From contig NZ_QLYY01000010.1 in NCBI RefSeq assembly GCF_003350295.1, positions 1-64,000 of the forward strand: 64,000 bases of DNA, in the 5' to 3' direction. The translations under genes and the position numbers were made by a program. Every line of letters begins with the position of its first letter. Positions within the stretch are counted from its first letter, which is position 1. This document shows, piece by piece, positions 38,051-47,303 of this stretch. Under the pieces are notes generated by a model. The model worked only from the letters and a program-made list of their open reading frames with translations, searched no databases and was not told where the DNA came from. Source of the DNA: Vibrio tetraodonis (GTDB lineage Bacteria > Pseudomonadota > Gammaproteobacteria > Enterobacterales > Vibrionaceae).

Positions 38051-39100
38051 ATGGCCGAAAAAACTGAGAAACCCACACAGAAACGCCTAAAAGACGCTCG
38101 TAAAAAAGGCCAAGTTATAAAAAGCACTGAAATTGTAACAGGGCTTCAAATGGCGGTGATTCTTGGTTATTTTATCATTGAAGGGCAGGGAATGATGGAC
38201 GCGGTCTGGAAAATGATCGAGATTTCAATCAACTCGATAAACCTTCCAATCAAGATTGCTGCCGAGTCTGTGCTGGCCGCGTTTGTTTTTATTATGCTCC
38301 GTTTTATGGCTGGTCTGGTTGTTATTCTTGTTATCACAGTGGTCATCAGTTGTATGGCTCAAACTGGCCCAGTGTGGGCATCGGAGAGCCTCACTCCAAG
38401 TTTTAATAAAATTAATATAATTAATAATGCCAAGAATATTTTCTCAATGAAAAGTGTATTCGCGTTATTAAAAAATATACTTAAAATTTTAGTTTTGACG
38501 GTAGTTTTTTATTACCTACTTCATCAACATGTTAATATGTTTCAATATTTACCTTCTTGTGGTGCTGAGTGTGGTGTTACCGTTACTTTCACTCTGGTGA
38601 AGTGGCTTTGGGGCGCATTTTTAATCTGTTACTTGGTGTTTGCAGTCGCAGACTATGCCTTTGTGCATTTTCAAACAATGAAAGAGTTGAAAATGTCTAA
38701 AGAAGATACGAAGCAAGAATACAAGGAAACAGAAGGTAATCCAGAAGTTAAACAAAAGCGCCGAGAGCTCCAGCGAGAAACAGCAAATGGCTCGCTTGTG
38801 CAAAATGTTAAAAAATCAACCGTCATAGTTCGAAATCCAACTCATATTGCAGTCTGTTTGTACTATCAGGCTGATGAAACGCCTCTACCTGTGGTTCTAG
38901 ATAAAGCACAAGATCATATGGCGCTTCATGTGGTAGATATGGCAGAAGAACACGCCATACCTCTAGTAGAAAATATACCGCTCGCAAGAGCCTTGTTTAA
39001 TCAAGTTGAATCTGGTCAGGTGATTCCTGAATCCTTATTCGAACCTGTAGCTGAGCTACTTCGCGTGGTAATGAATGTATCCTATGATGCTGAGGACTAA
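38051..39100 (+). CDS. sctU: T3SS export switch protein SctU
   Basis: The 349-residue protein opens with the family signature EKTEKPTQKRLKDARKKGQ. Four membrane helices follow, then a cytoplasmic domain with the autocleavage site Asn262-Pro263-Thr264-His265 (VRNPTHIAV) and ENIPLARALF. Self-cleavage switches export from early to late substrates. It is the last gene of sctRSTU, two bases after sctT. Confidence 0.95.
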   Translation: MAEKTEKPTQKRLKDARKKGQVIKSTEIVTGLQMAVILGYFIIEGQGMMDAVWKMIEISINSINLPIKIAAESVLAAFVFIMLRFMAGLVVILVITVVISCMAQTGPVWASESLTPSFNKINIINNAKNIFSMKSVFALLKNILKILVLTVVFYYLLHQHVNMFQYLPSCGAECGVTVTFTLVKWLWGAFLICYLVFAVADYAFVHFQTMKELKMSKEDTKQEYKETEGNPEVKQKRRELQRETANGSLVQNVKKSTVIVRNPTHIAVCLYYQADETPLPVVLDKAQDHMALHVVDMAEEHAIPLVENIPLARALFNQVESGQVIPESLFEPVAELLRVVMNVSYDAED

Positions 39101-39160
39101 AGTGTCTATGTCCTAAACGTTATTTGCACCAACACCAGCTTAAACACATCAAATACTGCA

Positions 39161-39184
39161 ATTCTGCAATTCTGCAATTCTGCA
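39161..39184 (+). repeat. Tandem 8-bp repeat, three copies
   Basis: ATTCTGCA is repeated three times head to tail, preceded by a partial copy (ACTGCA, 39155-39160) and followed by AAC. It lies in the 290-bp spacer between sctU and the response regulator gene. Slippage here would change spacer length by 8 bp; no reading frame is affected. Confidence 0.85.
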
Positions 39185-39389
39185 AACAGAAGCCCTAACC
39201 ACTGGTTGAACTTTGACCATTTTTCTGTTTTCTTTCATCATTGGTACCAATTTACATCACTTAAATGAAAAACATTCTTGATAACTTCCCACTGAGTGTT
39301 AGATTAACTATCAATAGCATCAATAAGTTCATAACCGTTTAGTTATAATAAATCTAAGTCCTATCGGTTGATGGATGTGGAGGGTGACA

Positions 39390-40034
39390 ATGACATTTGG
39401 TGAATACACTCAGTTAAAGATTTTGGTCGTAGACGATCATGATCTTATATTCGATGGTTTAAAGAGTTGTCTTGCTCCTTACCCTAACTTGGAGTTGGTT
39501 GGTTTTGTGACGGACGGTTTGAGCGTCTATGAGGAGTGCTTGAAACACAAACCCGATATGGTTTTTATGGATCTCAATTTACCTGGTATGTCTGGTGTAG
39601 AGGCAATACGACAATTACGCAAACGCTGGCCTGACATGATGATTATTGTGTTAACTGCCTCAGATGAGGAAAGGAAAGCCCGCGAAGCTTTGGACGCTGG
39701 CTCGAATGGTTACGTGCTCAAAAATGGGTCAAAAAGTACGTTACTGGCTGCGATTAAAAGTGTTGCTCGGGGGAAAAACTTTTTAGATCCCGCGTTAGAT
39801 GCCAAACACATCGAGGCATTAAGCCTGGTTGAAGAAGGCGATATTCCCGTTTTAACACCACGTGAAAAGCAAGTGCTTAAACTTATCTTCGAAGGTAAAC
39901 GCAACCGTGACATTGCAGAAGCGTTACTGATTGGATTAAAGACGGTAGAAACCCATCGAATGAATATAATGCGTAAACTTGATGCACACAACGTAGCAGA
40001 TTTAATGAAGTGGGCGCACAGGATGGGTATTTAG
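39390..40034 (+). CDS. SsrB/EsrB-like response regulator (NarL/LuxR family)
   Basis: The 214-residue protein has a receiver domain with phosphoacceptor Asp61 (MVFMDLNLPGM), acidic pocket VVDDHD and switch LTAS. The C-terminal LuxR-type helix-turn-helix reads LTPREKQVLKLIFEGKRNRDIAEALLIGLKTVETH with breaks. ATG 39375 is in frame, but the GGAGG lies between it and ATG 39390, six bases before the latter, so 39390 is preferred. Its place beside a hybrid kinase inside a SPI-2-like T3SS indicates the SsrB/EsrB role: activating the secretion genes. It is a candidate to bind the 7-4-7 repeats. Confidence 0.88.
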   Translation: MTFGEYTQLKILVVDDHDLIFDGLKSCLAPYPNLELVGFVTDGLSVYEECLKHKPDMVFMDLNLPGMSGVEAIRQLRKRWPDMMIIVLTASDEERKAREALDAGSNGYVLKNGSKSTLLAAIKSVARGKNFLDPALDAKHIEALSLVEEGDIPVLTPREKQVLKLIFEGKRNRDIAEALLIGLKTVETHRMNIMRKLDAHNVADLMKWAHRMGI

Positions 40035-40054
40035 GAGTGCGAATCTAGGTTTGA

Positions 40055-40094
40055 TCTGACAGATACTTACTTTTTCGAATCGGTACCTGTCAGA
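40055..40094. terminator. Inverted repeat after the response regulator gene
   Basis: TCTGACAG (40055-40062) and CTGTCAGA (40087-40094) can pair, with TAC/GTA extending the stem after one mismatch, around a loop that includes TTTTT. It lies between two convergent genes and probably ends both transcripts, although there is no clear terminal T run. Confidence 0.5.
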
Positions 40095-40143
40095 TTGTAT
40101 CAAGGCTAGAGTCTTTTCTGCTAACTAAAGCATAGAATGATGA

Positions 40144-40473
40144 CTAAAATACCACATCAATTCTATACACTTTGGGCAAATTGCCGCCTAAACACCCATC
40201 AATACCGAAACCTACTTCCTTTTGAGCTGCCGCCGCAGTTAATGCTGTGGAGAGGAGCTGTTTACCAGAGTCACTTGAAAGGTCAATTTTGAACGCGTTG
40301 GTTCTCGTATCTGTGCAGTTTTGGCGGTTCGTTACCACCGGTGAATAATAAATGACGGCTTCTGTATGGTAAGTGGATATTTTCGTTATAGTCTTATTTT
40401 GAGCAATATTCTCCCGAGCTGATTGTACTGATACAGATAAAATGAGTGCAAACAATCCTAACAAATAATTCAT
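40144..40473 (-). CDS. Small secreted protein of unknown function between the two-component genes
   Basis: The 109-residue product starts with a signal peptide (MNYLLGLFALILSVSVQSA). The mature domain is about 90 residues with two Cys (RQNCTD, DGCLGG) that could form a disulfide. AGAGG seven bases before the ATG supports expression. It lies on the kinase strand, 160 bp downstream of the kinase gene, and is separated from the regulator by an inverted repeat. I do not recognise the family. A periplasmic partner for the sensor is a possible role, by position only. Confidence 0.6.
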   Translation of the reverse strand: MNYLLGLFALILSVSVQSARENIAQNKTITKISTYHTEAVIYYSPVVTNRQNCTDTRTNAFKIDLSSDSGKQLLSTALTAAAAQKEVGFGIDGCLGGNLPKVYRIDVVF

Positions 40474-40633
40474 AGATTAACCTCTTAAAAATTAAACCGA
40501 CACATAACCTCCTTGATAAGGATAGTCTCGGTTTACTATCTTGATTTTCGGATACTCTACCATAAGCGACTAAAAATTTGAGAAAAATTATAGCGTCATG
40601 CATTCTGCAATCATATAAAAATCTACAAACGTG

Positions 40634-43420
40634 TTATTTACTGCTGTACTTTTCTAGAGCATTGATTAACTGAGAAAACTCTTCTCCGGTTATTTGTTGG
40701 CCGTTTTCAATTTGATGCTCTAGCGTGCTTACCGTATCGAAGACATTGGTAGCACCGGCAAGTCCTGCACTGCCTTTTACATTGTGTAAGATATCTTTGA
40801 GCTCAGACCAATTCTTATCAGCGAAGCTTTCCCTTGCAGCATTGGCCATCTCTTTGAAGTGATTGGTTAAGCGTTGGGTAAACTCGCCTTCATTAAAATC
40901 CATAATAGGAGTATCTGACTCCACATTAATGTCTGGTTGCATGTCGCGATCTATTTGAATTTCTGCTGCATGCTCTAATACTTTAGCGAGTTCTTTCATA
41001 GACACAGGCTTGGTTAGGTAGCCGTTCATAAGGTTTATCGAATTATCATGCTCTGACGGATTAGCGTTTGCAGTCAGGGCTATGATAGGGCAGTCGGTAT
41101 CTAGCGTTGTTTCGCTTTCTCGCCATAGCTTGGTCGTCTGATATCCATCGAGCTCTGGCATCCTCATATCCATCAACACCAAATCGAATACATGCTGTTC
41201 ACTGTATTTTAGAGCCATCTTTCCGCTGCTGGCGCATGTCACTTCTTGGCCCAGTTCAATCAGCATTTTGCTCACTATGTCACGATTAGTTACAACGTCA
41301 TCGACCAATAACACTTTTAGCTTCCATGGAATCATTTCTTTTGGATTTGTATGCGTGTTTTGTGTGGAAATACCATGCTGCAGTTCGTATAGTCGTTTCC
41401 ATAAACGCCAAGGTAAGTAATGAAATTCTTCGTTTTTAAGTGCATCAGAGTCACTGCAAATACAGTGGCCGCCCCATGCTTGGATCTGTGGGTGAAGTGT
41501 TTCAGGTGCTTCAATAACTGCTTCTTTAAGGCGTAGAAGCATTCCTGAGTTATTTAGAGGCATTTTGAAGATAAATTCTGAGCCTTCACCATATTCACTT
41601 GTTACTGTGAGACTGCCGCCCATTATATTTGCCAATTTACGTGAAATAGGCAGGCCTAAACCAGTTCCTACCTGATGTTGTGAAGATTGTCGAAAAGGTT
41701 CAAATACTTCATTGAGCTTATCTTCTCGAATTCCTGGCCCTGTATCTTTGACACAGAACCATAGTTGTTTATCTATGACATCAATAGACAAAACAATCTC
41801 ACCTTGCTCAGTGAACTTTGCCGCATTACCCAACAAGTTAACCAAGATTTGTCTAACGCGAATAGGATCAAATGAGCTAGTTTCTGGAGTGTTTGAACTA
41901 ACAATTGTTTTTAGCTGGATTGGTTTATCTATAATGTAAGACTGTATGGTTAACATAGCCTCATCTACGATTTTAAGAAGGGGGTTATCGCTAATATTTA
42001 ATTCAATTTGATCTGCTTCTATACGCGAAAAATCCAGCAAGTTATTAATAATGCTTAATAATGATTTAGCACATGTATAAGCTGTATTTCTAAGATCAGC
42101 TTGCTGGTCAGTTAAAATAGTATTTCGTAATAATTCCAGCGAACCGATAATACCATTAAGTGGTGTTCTTATTTCGTGGCTAATATTCGTAAGATGTTCA
42201 CTTTTTCTAGCCGTTGCTTTTTCTGCGACCTGTTTAGCGTGCGCTAATTCAACCGTTCGTAGCTCAACTTTCGATTCTAATTCATCGTAGCTCGACTTTA
42301 TTGTATCAAGTAGCATGTTGTATGCCCTTGCAATGTCTCCCAGTTCGTCTTTTCGGGATTCAGACAGCCGTCTATCAAAGGTTGGCTGTCGATCGCTGTT
42401 AATGATGTCTACAAAACTGCGAATGGGGTTAGCAAGAGACTTTCTCAATATGACAAGCATAATAATGGTCATAAGGCCGAAGGATACGAGAGACCACTTA
42501 AGCTCATTATAAAATGGTGCATAGGCCAGTTTTTCAATTTTAGACTTGGGTATTAACGAAATTTGATGCCAGTTTGGGCCATCAATAAATTTACTGACTA
42601 CATAAAAGTTGTTGATTTGAGCAAATTTAGGTTTACCTTTAACAGCATTAGAACTCTGGTTATAGTCAATAAACTGTTTCAACTCTTTCTTTATCGTGTC
42701 ATTTATCCCTGTTTGACCAAATATAGGGACTATGTCATCTCGAGTGATAAATAAATTGATATCATCTTTGGCATAGACATTGGAAACTGTAAGTACATCT
42801 TCAATATTAATCGCAAAGCCAACCTGACGTGCCAAACTATTGTCGGGATCTAGTGTGTAGCTTAGCAGAATGTAAACACTGTTGCGTTCGCGGTCATACT
42901 TAGGCTCACTCCAACGAAAGCCCTCTTTGGCCGGAAGTTTAGCAAGGTAAATAATCTCTTGAATTCTCTGCTCTTGATGTTCCCGTTCTCGCTCGGATGC
43001 AGAGTATATTGAGACATGTTTATTCGGCTCTATGATAAAGGTATCGACATAACGTTGTTGCCCGGCGATCCCAAACGTTTGTAGCGCCCAAAGTTGCTTA
43101 TGCTCTTTGTCCAAAGGCGCTTGACCAATGTTAAATTGGCGAGCAACCAGCTCGATGTCAGGATCAATTTTCAAGGTTTTAAACTGTTCGAGTCTTTGTT
43201 CAAATTGCTGCGTATCTTCCATAGCTTGTTGAAACAAACTTTGATTCATTTGTGCTCGAATCTCGCCCATCTCATTATAGCTTTTGAGTGTTTGATTTAG
43301 AGTCCCCTTGTAGGTGTTATCAAACGCACTAATTTGGATTAGAACCCACAGACCAATAAAAACGGAGACAAATGCGACAGTGAGCTTGGTGACGAGGGAG
43401 GAATTCCAGCTAGTTTTCAT
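40634..43420 (-). CDS. SsrA/EsrA-like hybrid sensor histidine kinase
   Basis: The 928-residue membrane kinase has a helix near the N-terminus, a periplasmic sensor of about 270 residues and a second helix (WSLVSFGLMTIIMLVIL). HAMP and coiled-coil segments follow, then HisKA with His415 (SHEIRTPLNG), an ATPase domain (LGNAAKF, DTGPGI, GTGLGL), a receiver with Asp751 (LVLMDMRMPELDG) and a C-terminal HPt domain with His879 (LHNVKGSAG). This phosphorelay layout matches SsrA/EsrA. AGGA six bases before ATG 43420 sets the start; the frame itself opens with a TTG at 43426. It would phosphorylate the regulator at 39390. Confidence 0.9.
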   Translation of the reverse strand: MKTSWNSSLVTKLTVAFVSVFIGLWVLIQISAFDNTYKGTLNQTLKSYNEMGEIRAQMNQSLFQQAMEDTQQFEQRLEQFKTLKIDPDIELVARQFNIGQAPLDKEHKQLWALQTFGIAGQQRYVDTFIIEPNKHVSIYSASEREREHQEQRIQEIIYLAKLPAKEGFRWSEPKYDRERNSVYILLSYTLDPDNSLARQVGFAINIEDVLTVSNVYAKDDINLFITRDDIVPIFGQTGINDTIKKELKQFIDYNQSSNAVKGKPKFAQINNFYVVSKFIDGPNWHQISLIPKSKIEKLAYAPFYNELKWSLVSFGLMTIIMLVILRKSLANPIRSFVDIINSDRQPTFDRRLSESRKDELGDIARAYNMLLDTIKSSYDELESKVELRTVELAHAKQVAEKATARKSEHLTNISHEIRTPLNGIIGSLELLRNTILTDQQADLRNTAYTCAKSLLSIINNLLDFSRIEADQIELNISDNPLLKIVDEAMLTIQSYIIDKPIQLKTIVSSNTPETSSFDPIRVRQILVNLLGNAAKFTEQGEIVLSIDVIDKQLWFCVKDTGPGIREDKLNEVFEPFRQSSQHQVGTGLGLPISRKLANIMGGSLTVTSEYGEGSEFIFKMPLNNSGMLLRLKEAVIEAPETLHPQIQAWGGHCICSDSDALKNEEFHYLPWRLWKRLYELQHGISTQNTHTNPKEMIPWKLKVLLVDDVVTNRDIVSKMLIELGQEVTCASSGKMALKYSEQHVFDLVLMDMRMPELDGYQTTKLWRESETTLDTDCPIIALTANANPSEHDNSINLMNGYLTKPVSMKELAKVLEHAAEIQIDRDMQPDINVESDTPIMDFNEGEFTQRLTNHFKEMANAARESFADKNWSELKDILHNVKGSAGLAGATNVFDTVSTLEHQIENGQQITGEEFSQLINALEKYSSK

Positions 43421-43535
43421 GTCCAATCCTAAGTCTGTAGTTACACGCTTTTTCTAGTTCTACCATAGCGCGAATTGCCGCCCAAGGTCCATATTTGCTG
43501 TTGAAAGATAGTAATATCTTTGCACCGATTTGCGA

Positions 43536-43553
43536 CTAAGGTGTTCACCTGAT
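43536..43553. promoter_or_regulatory. 7-4-7 inverted repeat upstream of the ssaB-sctC operon (copy 2 of 4)
   Basis: CTAAGGT-GTTC-ACCTGAT lies 56 bp before the ATG of the first gene, exactly the spacing of copy 1. The left arm has one base different (A for C). It also lies about 115 bp upstream of the divergent kinase gene, so it could serve both. Confidence 0.7.
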
Positions 43554-43609
43554 AGTCAGTAATCAATGAACAATTGATAATGTTTTCATAAACAGAAAAG
43601 AGGTTTTCA

Positions 43610-43999
43610 ATGTTCGAACGTTTACTAGCGATGAGTTATATCGACACAACTGACTTGCCTGCAAATAGTCATTGGCAAGTTTCTTGTGCTGGTCGATTAG
43701 CTAGCTGTATCACATCAGAATACTATTTCACGTTCGGAATAATGATAACGCCTCCAACTGATCGCAGTTGGCTAAGGCAAGCAACACTTGTGTTGGCTGC
43801 TTGTGAACAGGGGTGGGACTGTGCACTTGAAAAGCGGGGAGAGGAGTGGGTTCTGTGGTCTTGTTACCCCAATGACCTAGATGATGAAGAACTTACTTCG
43901 TCCATACAGTTGCAGTTGGCATTAATCCATTATCTAGAACGAGATATGTTAAAAACAGCCGCAGCCAATAAACCTCGTATCTGGAGGAAAAAGCTATGA
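43610..43999 (+). CDS. SsaB/SpiC-like T3SS gatekeeper component
   Basis: The 129-residue cytoplasmic protein has the size, position and local pattern of Salmonella SsaB/SpiC: a TLVLAACEQG segment, a Gly/Trp turn (EEWVLWSCY) and a C-terminal helix with LALIHYLERDML. It is the first gene of the SPI-2-type order ssaB-ssaC-ssaD-ssaE. In Salmonella this protein works with SsaL and SsaM to hold back effectors until the translocon is set; homologues of both are in this window. Similarity was judged from memory and is low, so a general class I chaperone is an alternative. Confidence 0.65.
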   Translation: MFERLLAMSYIDTTDLPANSHWQVSCAGRLASCITSEYYFTFGIMITPPTDRSWLRQATLVLAACEQGWDCALEKRGEEWVLWSCYPNDLDDEELTSSIQLQLALIHYLERDMLKTAAANKPRIWRKKL

Positions 44000-45447
44000 A
44001 AAAGTTACTATGTTGGTTATTGCTTTTGACTATCAATTTTGTTCATGCAGCACCGATTTCTTCAGTGCAATGGCAAGGAGAGCCCTTTGTTCTTTATAGC
44101 CGTGGCACGCCATTGAAATCGGTTATAGAAGATGTGGGCAAAAATTATGGCATTCCTATTGATGTTAGCAATCAAGTCACTGACACGTTTAGCGGCCAGA
44201 TAAATGGAAAAACGCCTAAACAGATCCTTACCATGCTAGCTCAGCAATACGGCTTAGTGTGGTACTATGACGGTGACTTGTTGCATGTTTACAAGGCGAG
44301 ACAAGTGACAAATGAAATCGTCTCGCTTTCATCTCTTTCAAATGATCAGGCAATTCGTTACATCGCTAAGGCTAACCTTTTGGATAAAGTAGCTTGTGAA
44401 GTTACCCCTATCTCAGGGCTTCGTGCAGTACAAGTTAATGGCGTTCCTGCTTGCGTTAGTTCGGTTACCAAATTTGTAAAACAGCTTGATACTGACTCGC
44501 AGCAACACGCTAAGTCACAAAAAGAGGTACGTATTTTCCCTTTAAAATATGCATCTGCAACTGACACTGTATATAGCTATCGTAGTCAAGACGTCACTGT
44601 ACCCGGCGTCGTGTCGGTATTGAAGCAAATTGATCAGGAAGATAATTCTCAATCTAAAGAAGAAACAGCAAGCTTTTCGGCAGACTCGAGACAAAATGCT
44701 GTGATTGTAAGAACAAACAAGCAAGACATGACCATGTACGCGTCCTTGATTAAGCAACTGGATATTACGCCAACCATGATTGAAGTTTCGGTCACAATTA
44801 TTGATGTTGATACTTCTGACTTCAACCAATTGGGAATTGATTGGTCTGCGGCTGCCAAGATTGGTGGGGGTAGTGTGACCTTCAATCAAGGAAGCTTAAG
44901 TAGTGATAATTTTTCGACTGTGATTGGTAACACAGGGAATTTTATGGTTAGGCTAAATGCCCTACAACAAAATTCGAAAGCAAAAGTGTTGTCTAGACCT
45001 TCTGTCGTAACCCTTAACAATGTTCAGGCAGTATTAGATAAAAATGTCACTTTTTATACCAAAGTTGAAGGCGAGAAAGTCGCTAAACTCGAGTCTGTCA
45101 CAACGGGGTCTTTACTCAGAGTGACTCCAAGGCTAGTCAATGAAAATCATCATAAAAAAGTGATGCTGTCACTTAATATTCAGGATGGACAACAAGCTAA
45201 ACCTTTTAGTAGCAAAGACCCATTGCCTCAAGTTGAAAATTCAGAGATTGCAACTCAGGCAACGTTAAGAACAGGAGAAAGCCTGTTACTCGGTGGCTTT
45301 GTTCAAGATAAAGATCATACCGTGGAGAATAAAATTCCGCTTCTAGGAGACATACCGTTATTAGGGGGGCTGTTTAGAAGTACTGATCACAGTAAACAGA
45401 GCGTAATGCGTTTGTTTCTAATCAAAGCTGAACCCGTTAATCAATAA
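43996..45447 (+). CDS. sctC: T3SS outer-membrane secretin SctC
   Basis: The 483-residue protein has a signal peptide (MKKLLCWLLLLTINFVHAA) and N-terminal secretin domains (about 25-170: LKSVIEDVGKNYGIPIDV, INGKTPKQILTMLAQQYG). The secretin beta-domain contains VLSRPSVVTLNN and ends with LLLGGFVQDKDH and IPLLGDIPLLGGLFRS. It forms the outer-membrane ring of the injectisome. It overlaps the upstream gene by 4 bp. Confidence 0.95.
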   Translation: MKKLLCWLLLLTINFVHAAPISSVQWQGEPFVLYSRGTPLKSVIEDVGKNYGIPIDVSNQVTDTFSGQINGKTPKQILTMLAQQYGLVWYYDGDLLHVYKARQVTNEIVSLSSLSNDQAIRYIAKANLLDKVACEVTPISGLRAVQVNGVPACVSSVTKFVKQLDTDSQQHAKSQKEVRIFPLKYASATDTVYSYRSQDVTVPGVVSVLKQIDQEDNSQSKEETASFSADSRQNAVIVRTNKQDMTMYASLIKQLDITPTMIEVSVTIIDVDTSDFNQLGIDWSAAAKIGGGSVTFNQGSLSSDNFSTVIGNTGNFMVRLNALQQNSKAKVLSRPSVVTLNNVQAVLDKNVTFYTKVEGEKVAKLESVTTGSLLRVTPRLVNENHHKKVMLSLNIQDGQQAKPFSSKDPLPQVENSEIATQATLRTGESLLLGGFVQDKDHTVENKIPLLGDIPLLGGLFRSTDHSKQSVMRLFLIKAEPVNQ

Positions 45448-45459
45448 CGAGGACTGATT

Positions 45460-46665
45460 ATGGAAGCAAGTATCAAACTTTTATGGCTTACAGGCCCAAT
45501 GCAAGGGAGAGAGTTAAAGCTCCCTTCAGGGGAACTTTCTATGGGACCTAGTGGTGACATCATGGTCCCAATTGATCAACCCGATGCCATAAGCCTTAGC
45601 GTTGATGATAAAGGAGTGATGGTAAAGAGCAATGTAGCTACATGGGTTAATGGTAAAAGATCGAACCTTACAGAGTACTTACCTCTTGGCCAACCCATAG
45701 AATTATCTGGGGTCGGGTTTATTTTAGGCCACTGTGAACAAGAGTTAATTTGGCAAGAATTGCCTTCGCACTCAACTAAAAAATCCGGCCGCTTGAGCAA
45801 CATCTTTTTGTTAGCAACCAGTTTAATCGCTCTGGCAACCATGTTATGTGTACTCATGCTTCCAGCCAAGGTTGAACCAGTATTTAACCCACGCTTATGG
45901 CTGCAAAGTCAGCTTAATGTGCCAGCGTTACATCAAGTAGACGCAAGTTGGGGGCCTGATGGAATTGTGACACTCACAGGGTATTGTGATAACTCTACCT
46001 CGATGGCTAGGCTAAAGGAAGGGCTCAAGCAACACTCTATCCGTTTTAATGCCAAAACAACCTGCACGGATAAGTTAGTAGGTAGCGTTGAGTCCGTTCT
46101 AAGTGCGAATGGCTATCAGAATGTCCATGTTTCACCTACTCGCCGCATGGGTGAAGTACGAATTTCAGGAGCGATTCAATCAGGTGAACAATGGGATAAG
46201 GTTACAACAGAATTGGAACAAATCCAGGGGTTAAAGCATTGGCAAGTGGCTAATGACATAGGAGGGTATGTTCAAAAGCTCATTGATGCACTCCGTGAAC
46301 ATAAATTATTAAATGGTGTAATGGTTGAAAGGCGGCAAGAGAGCATACTCGTTACTGGTCAAATCAATGACAATGTTCGTGGCCAAATATATCAAGTCAA
46401 CAAAGATCTTATGACGAGTACAGGCCAAGTGGTTGATGTTAGGTTTGAGAATATTCCTATCAGAGAAAATTTAACTCGTTATTTATCCGGTCAGATAGTT
46501 AGTTTTGGTGGTAATGCAAGCCATCCTTTTGTTGAGCTAAGCAATGGCAGTCGACTTAATTTGAATAGCAAGCTTGAGAATGGCTATGTTGTTAGCCATA
46601 TCGATTTAAAAGGATTGGACTTAAGCCGTGATGGTGAAGTCATCCATATACCATTCATTCTATAA
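45460..46665 (+). CDS. sctD: T3SS inner-membrane ring protein SctD
   Basis: The 401-residue protein has a cytoplasmic FHA-like domain (about 1-105) with LWLTGPMQGRELKLP. A single membrane helix spans about 112-134, and a periplasmic part of repeated ring-building modules contains VTLTGYCDNSTSMARL. Length and layout match SsaD/EscD. It joins the inner ring (with SctJ) to the secretin. It is 12 bp after sctC. Confidence 0.9.
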   Translation: MEASIKLLWLTGPMQGRELKLPSGELSMGPSGDIMVPIDQPDAISLSVDDKGVMVKSNVATWVNGKRSNLTEYLPLGQPIELSGVGFILGHCEQELIWQELPSHSTKKSGRLSNIFLLATSLIALATMLCVLMLPAKVEPVFNPRLWLQSQLNVPALHQVDASWGPDGIVTLTGYCDNSTSMARLKEGLKQHSIRFNAKTTCTDKLVGSVESVLSANGYQNVHVSPTRRMGEVRISGAIQSGEQWDKVTTELEQIQGLKHWQVANDIGGYVQKLIDALREHKLLNGVMVERRQESILVTGQINDNVRGQIYQVNKDLMTSTGQVVDVRFENIPIRENLTRYLSGQIVSFGGNASHPFVELSNGSRLNLNSKLENGYVVSHIDLKGLDLSRDGEVIHIPFIL

Positions 46666-46677
46666 ATAGGAGGAATT

Positions 46678-46866
46678 ATGGCACGTATTACCAACTTAGA
46701 GACATGTTTAAAAAATGACCCCCAGATCAAAGATGCGTTAATTAGTCAGTTAGATAAAGCCAAGGCAGAACTGATTAATGAGCCACATAAAAATATCCAA
46801 ACATTAAATGGAGCCATTGACGCTGCAAAAGATGTCATTGGCATTCTAGCGAAACGTTATAAATAA
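46678..46866 (+). CDS. SsaE/EscE-like small T3SS co-chaperone
   Basis: The 62-residue helical protein (ARITNLETCLKNDPQIKDAL...) follows sctD as ssaE does in SPI-2. Proteins of this YscE/EscE class pair with a SctG-type protein to keep needle subunits soluble. AGGAGG lies six bases before the ATG. The call rests on size, helical character and position. Confidence 0.7.
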   Translation: MARITNLETCLKNDPQIKDALISQLDKAKAELINEPHKNIQTLNGAIDAAKDVIGILAKRYK

Positions 46867-46900
46867 ACACACTAATTTATTACTTACCTAGGAGGTAATC

Positions 46901-47245
46901 ATGGACACATTAGATGATATTAAAGCTGTGATGGAGGATTTAAACCATCGCAGGAGTGTGCTCGCAGCACAAATGAGAGAATTTCAAGAGCTTCAAGGTG
47001 AGATTCAAGTGTTGGTGGAACAATCAAGCCATGATCCTAAAGCCCGCGCCAAGCTCGAAAAGTTAAACCAAGCATTCCCAGAAGGGATTCAGAATTCTCA
47101 GCAGGCTATCATGTCAAAAGTCACTATGCTCGAAGAAAACTTTAAACAACTACAAGAAGGTTTTAAAGCAATAGGTGAGGAAGATAATGCAAGTGGAGAG
47201 GCTTTGTCTAAGCCTAAGAAAAAGAGATATAAAAACTATATGTGA
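46901..47245 (+). CDS. SseA-like translocon chaperone
   Basis: The 114-residue protein is highly charged and coiled-coil-like (MEDLNHRRSVLAAQMREFQ) with a basic tail (KPKKKRYKNY). Salmonella SseA has similar size and character and occupies the same place just before sseB; it keeps SseB and SseD soluble. AGGAGG is six bases before the ATG. It is the last gene of its operon and is followed by a terminator. Confidence 0.7.
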   Translation: MDTLDDIKAVMEDLNHRRSVLAAQMREFQELQGEIQVLVEQSSHDPKARAKLEKLNQAFPEGIQNSQQAIMSKVTMLEENFKQLQEGFKAIGEEDNASGEALSKPKKKRYKNYM

Positions 47246-47272
47246 TTACTTATTTATATAGTTAAATTATTT

Positions 47273-47303
47273 ACCGATGATATTTTTATTCATCGGTTTT
47301 TTT
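47273..47303 (+). terminator. Rho-independent terminator after the sseA-like gene
   Basis: ACCGATGA / TCATCGGT form an 8-bp stem with a 9-base loop, running into seven Ts (47297-47303). It ends the ssaB-sctC-sctD-ssaE-sseA transcript, so the following translocon genes need their own promoter in the 178 bp before 47482. Confidence 0.9.

Noticed and set aside
46884..46898. Inverted repeat TTACCT-AGG-AGGTAA with an ACCT half-site similar to the T3SS operator
   Set aside because: It overlaps the AGGAGG ribosome site of the sseA-like gene, has a 3-base instead of 4-base centre, and lies inside an operon that already has an operator.
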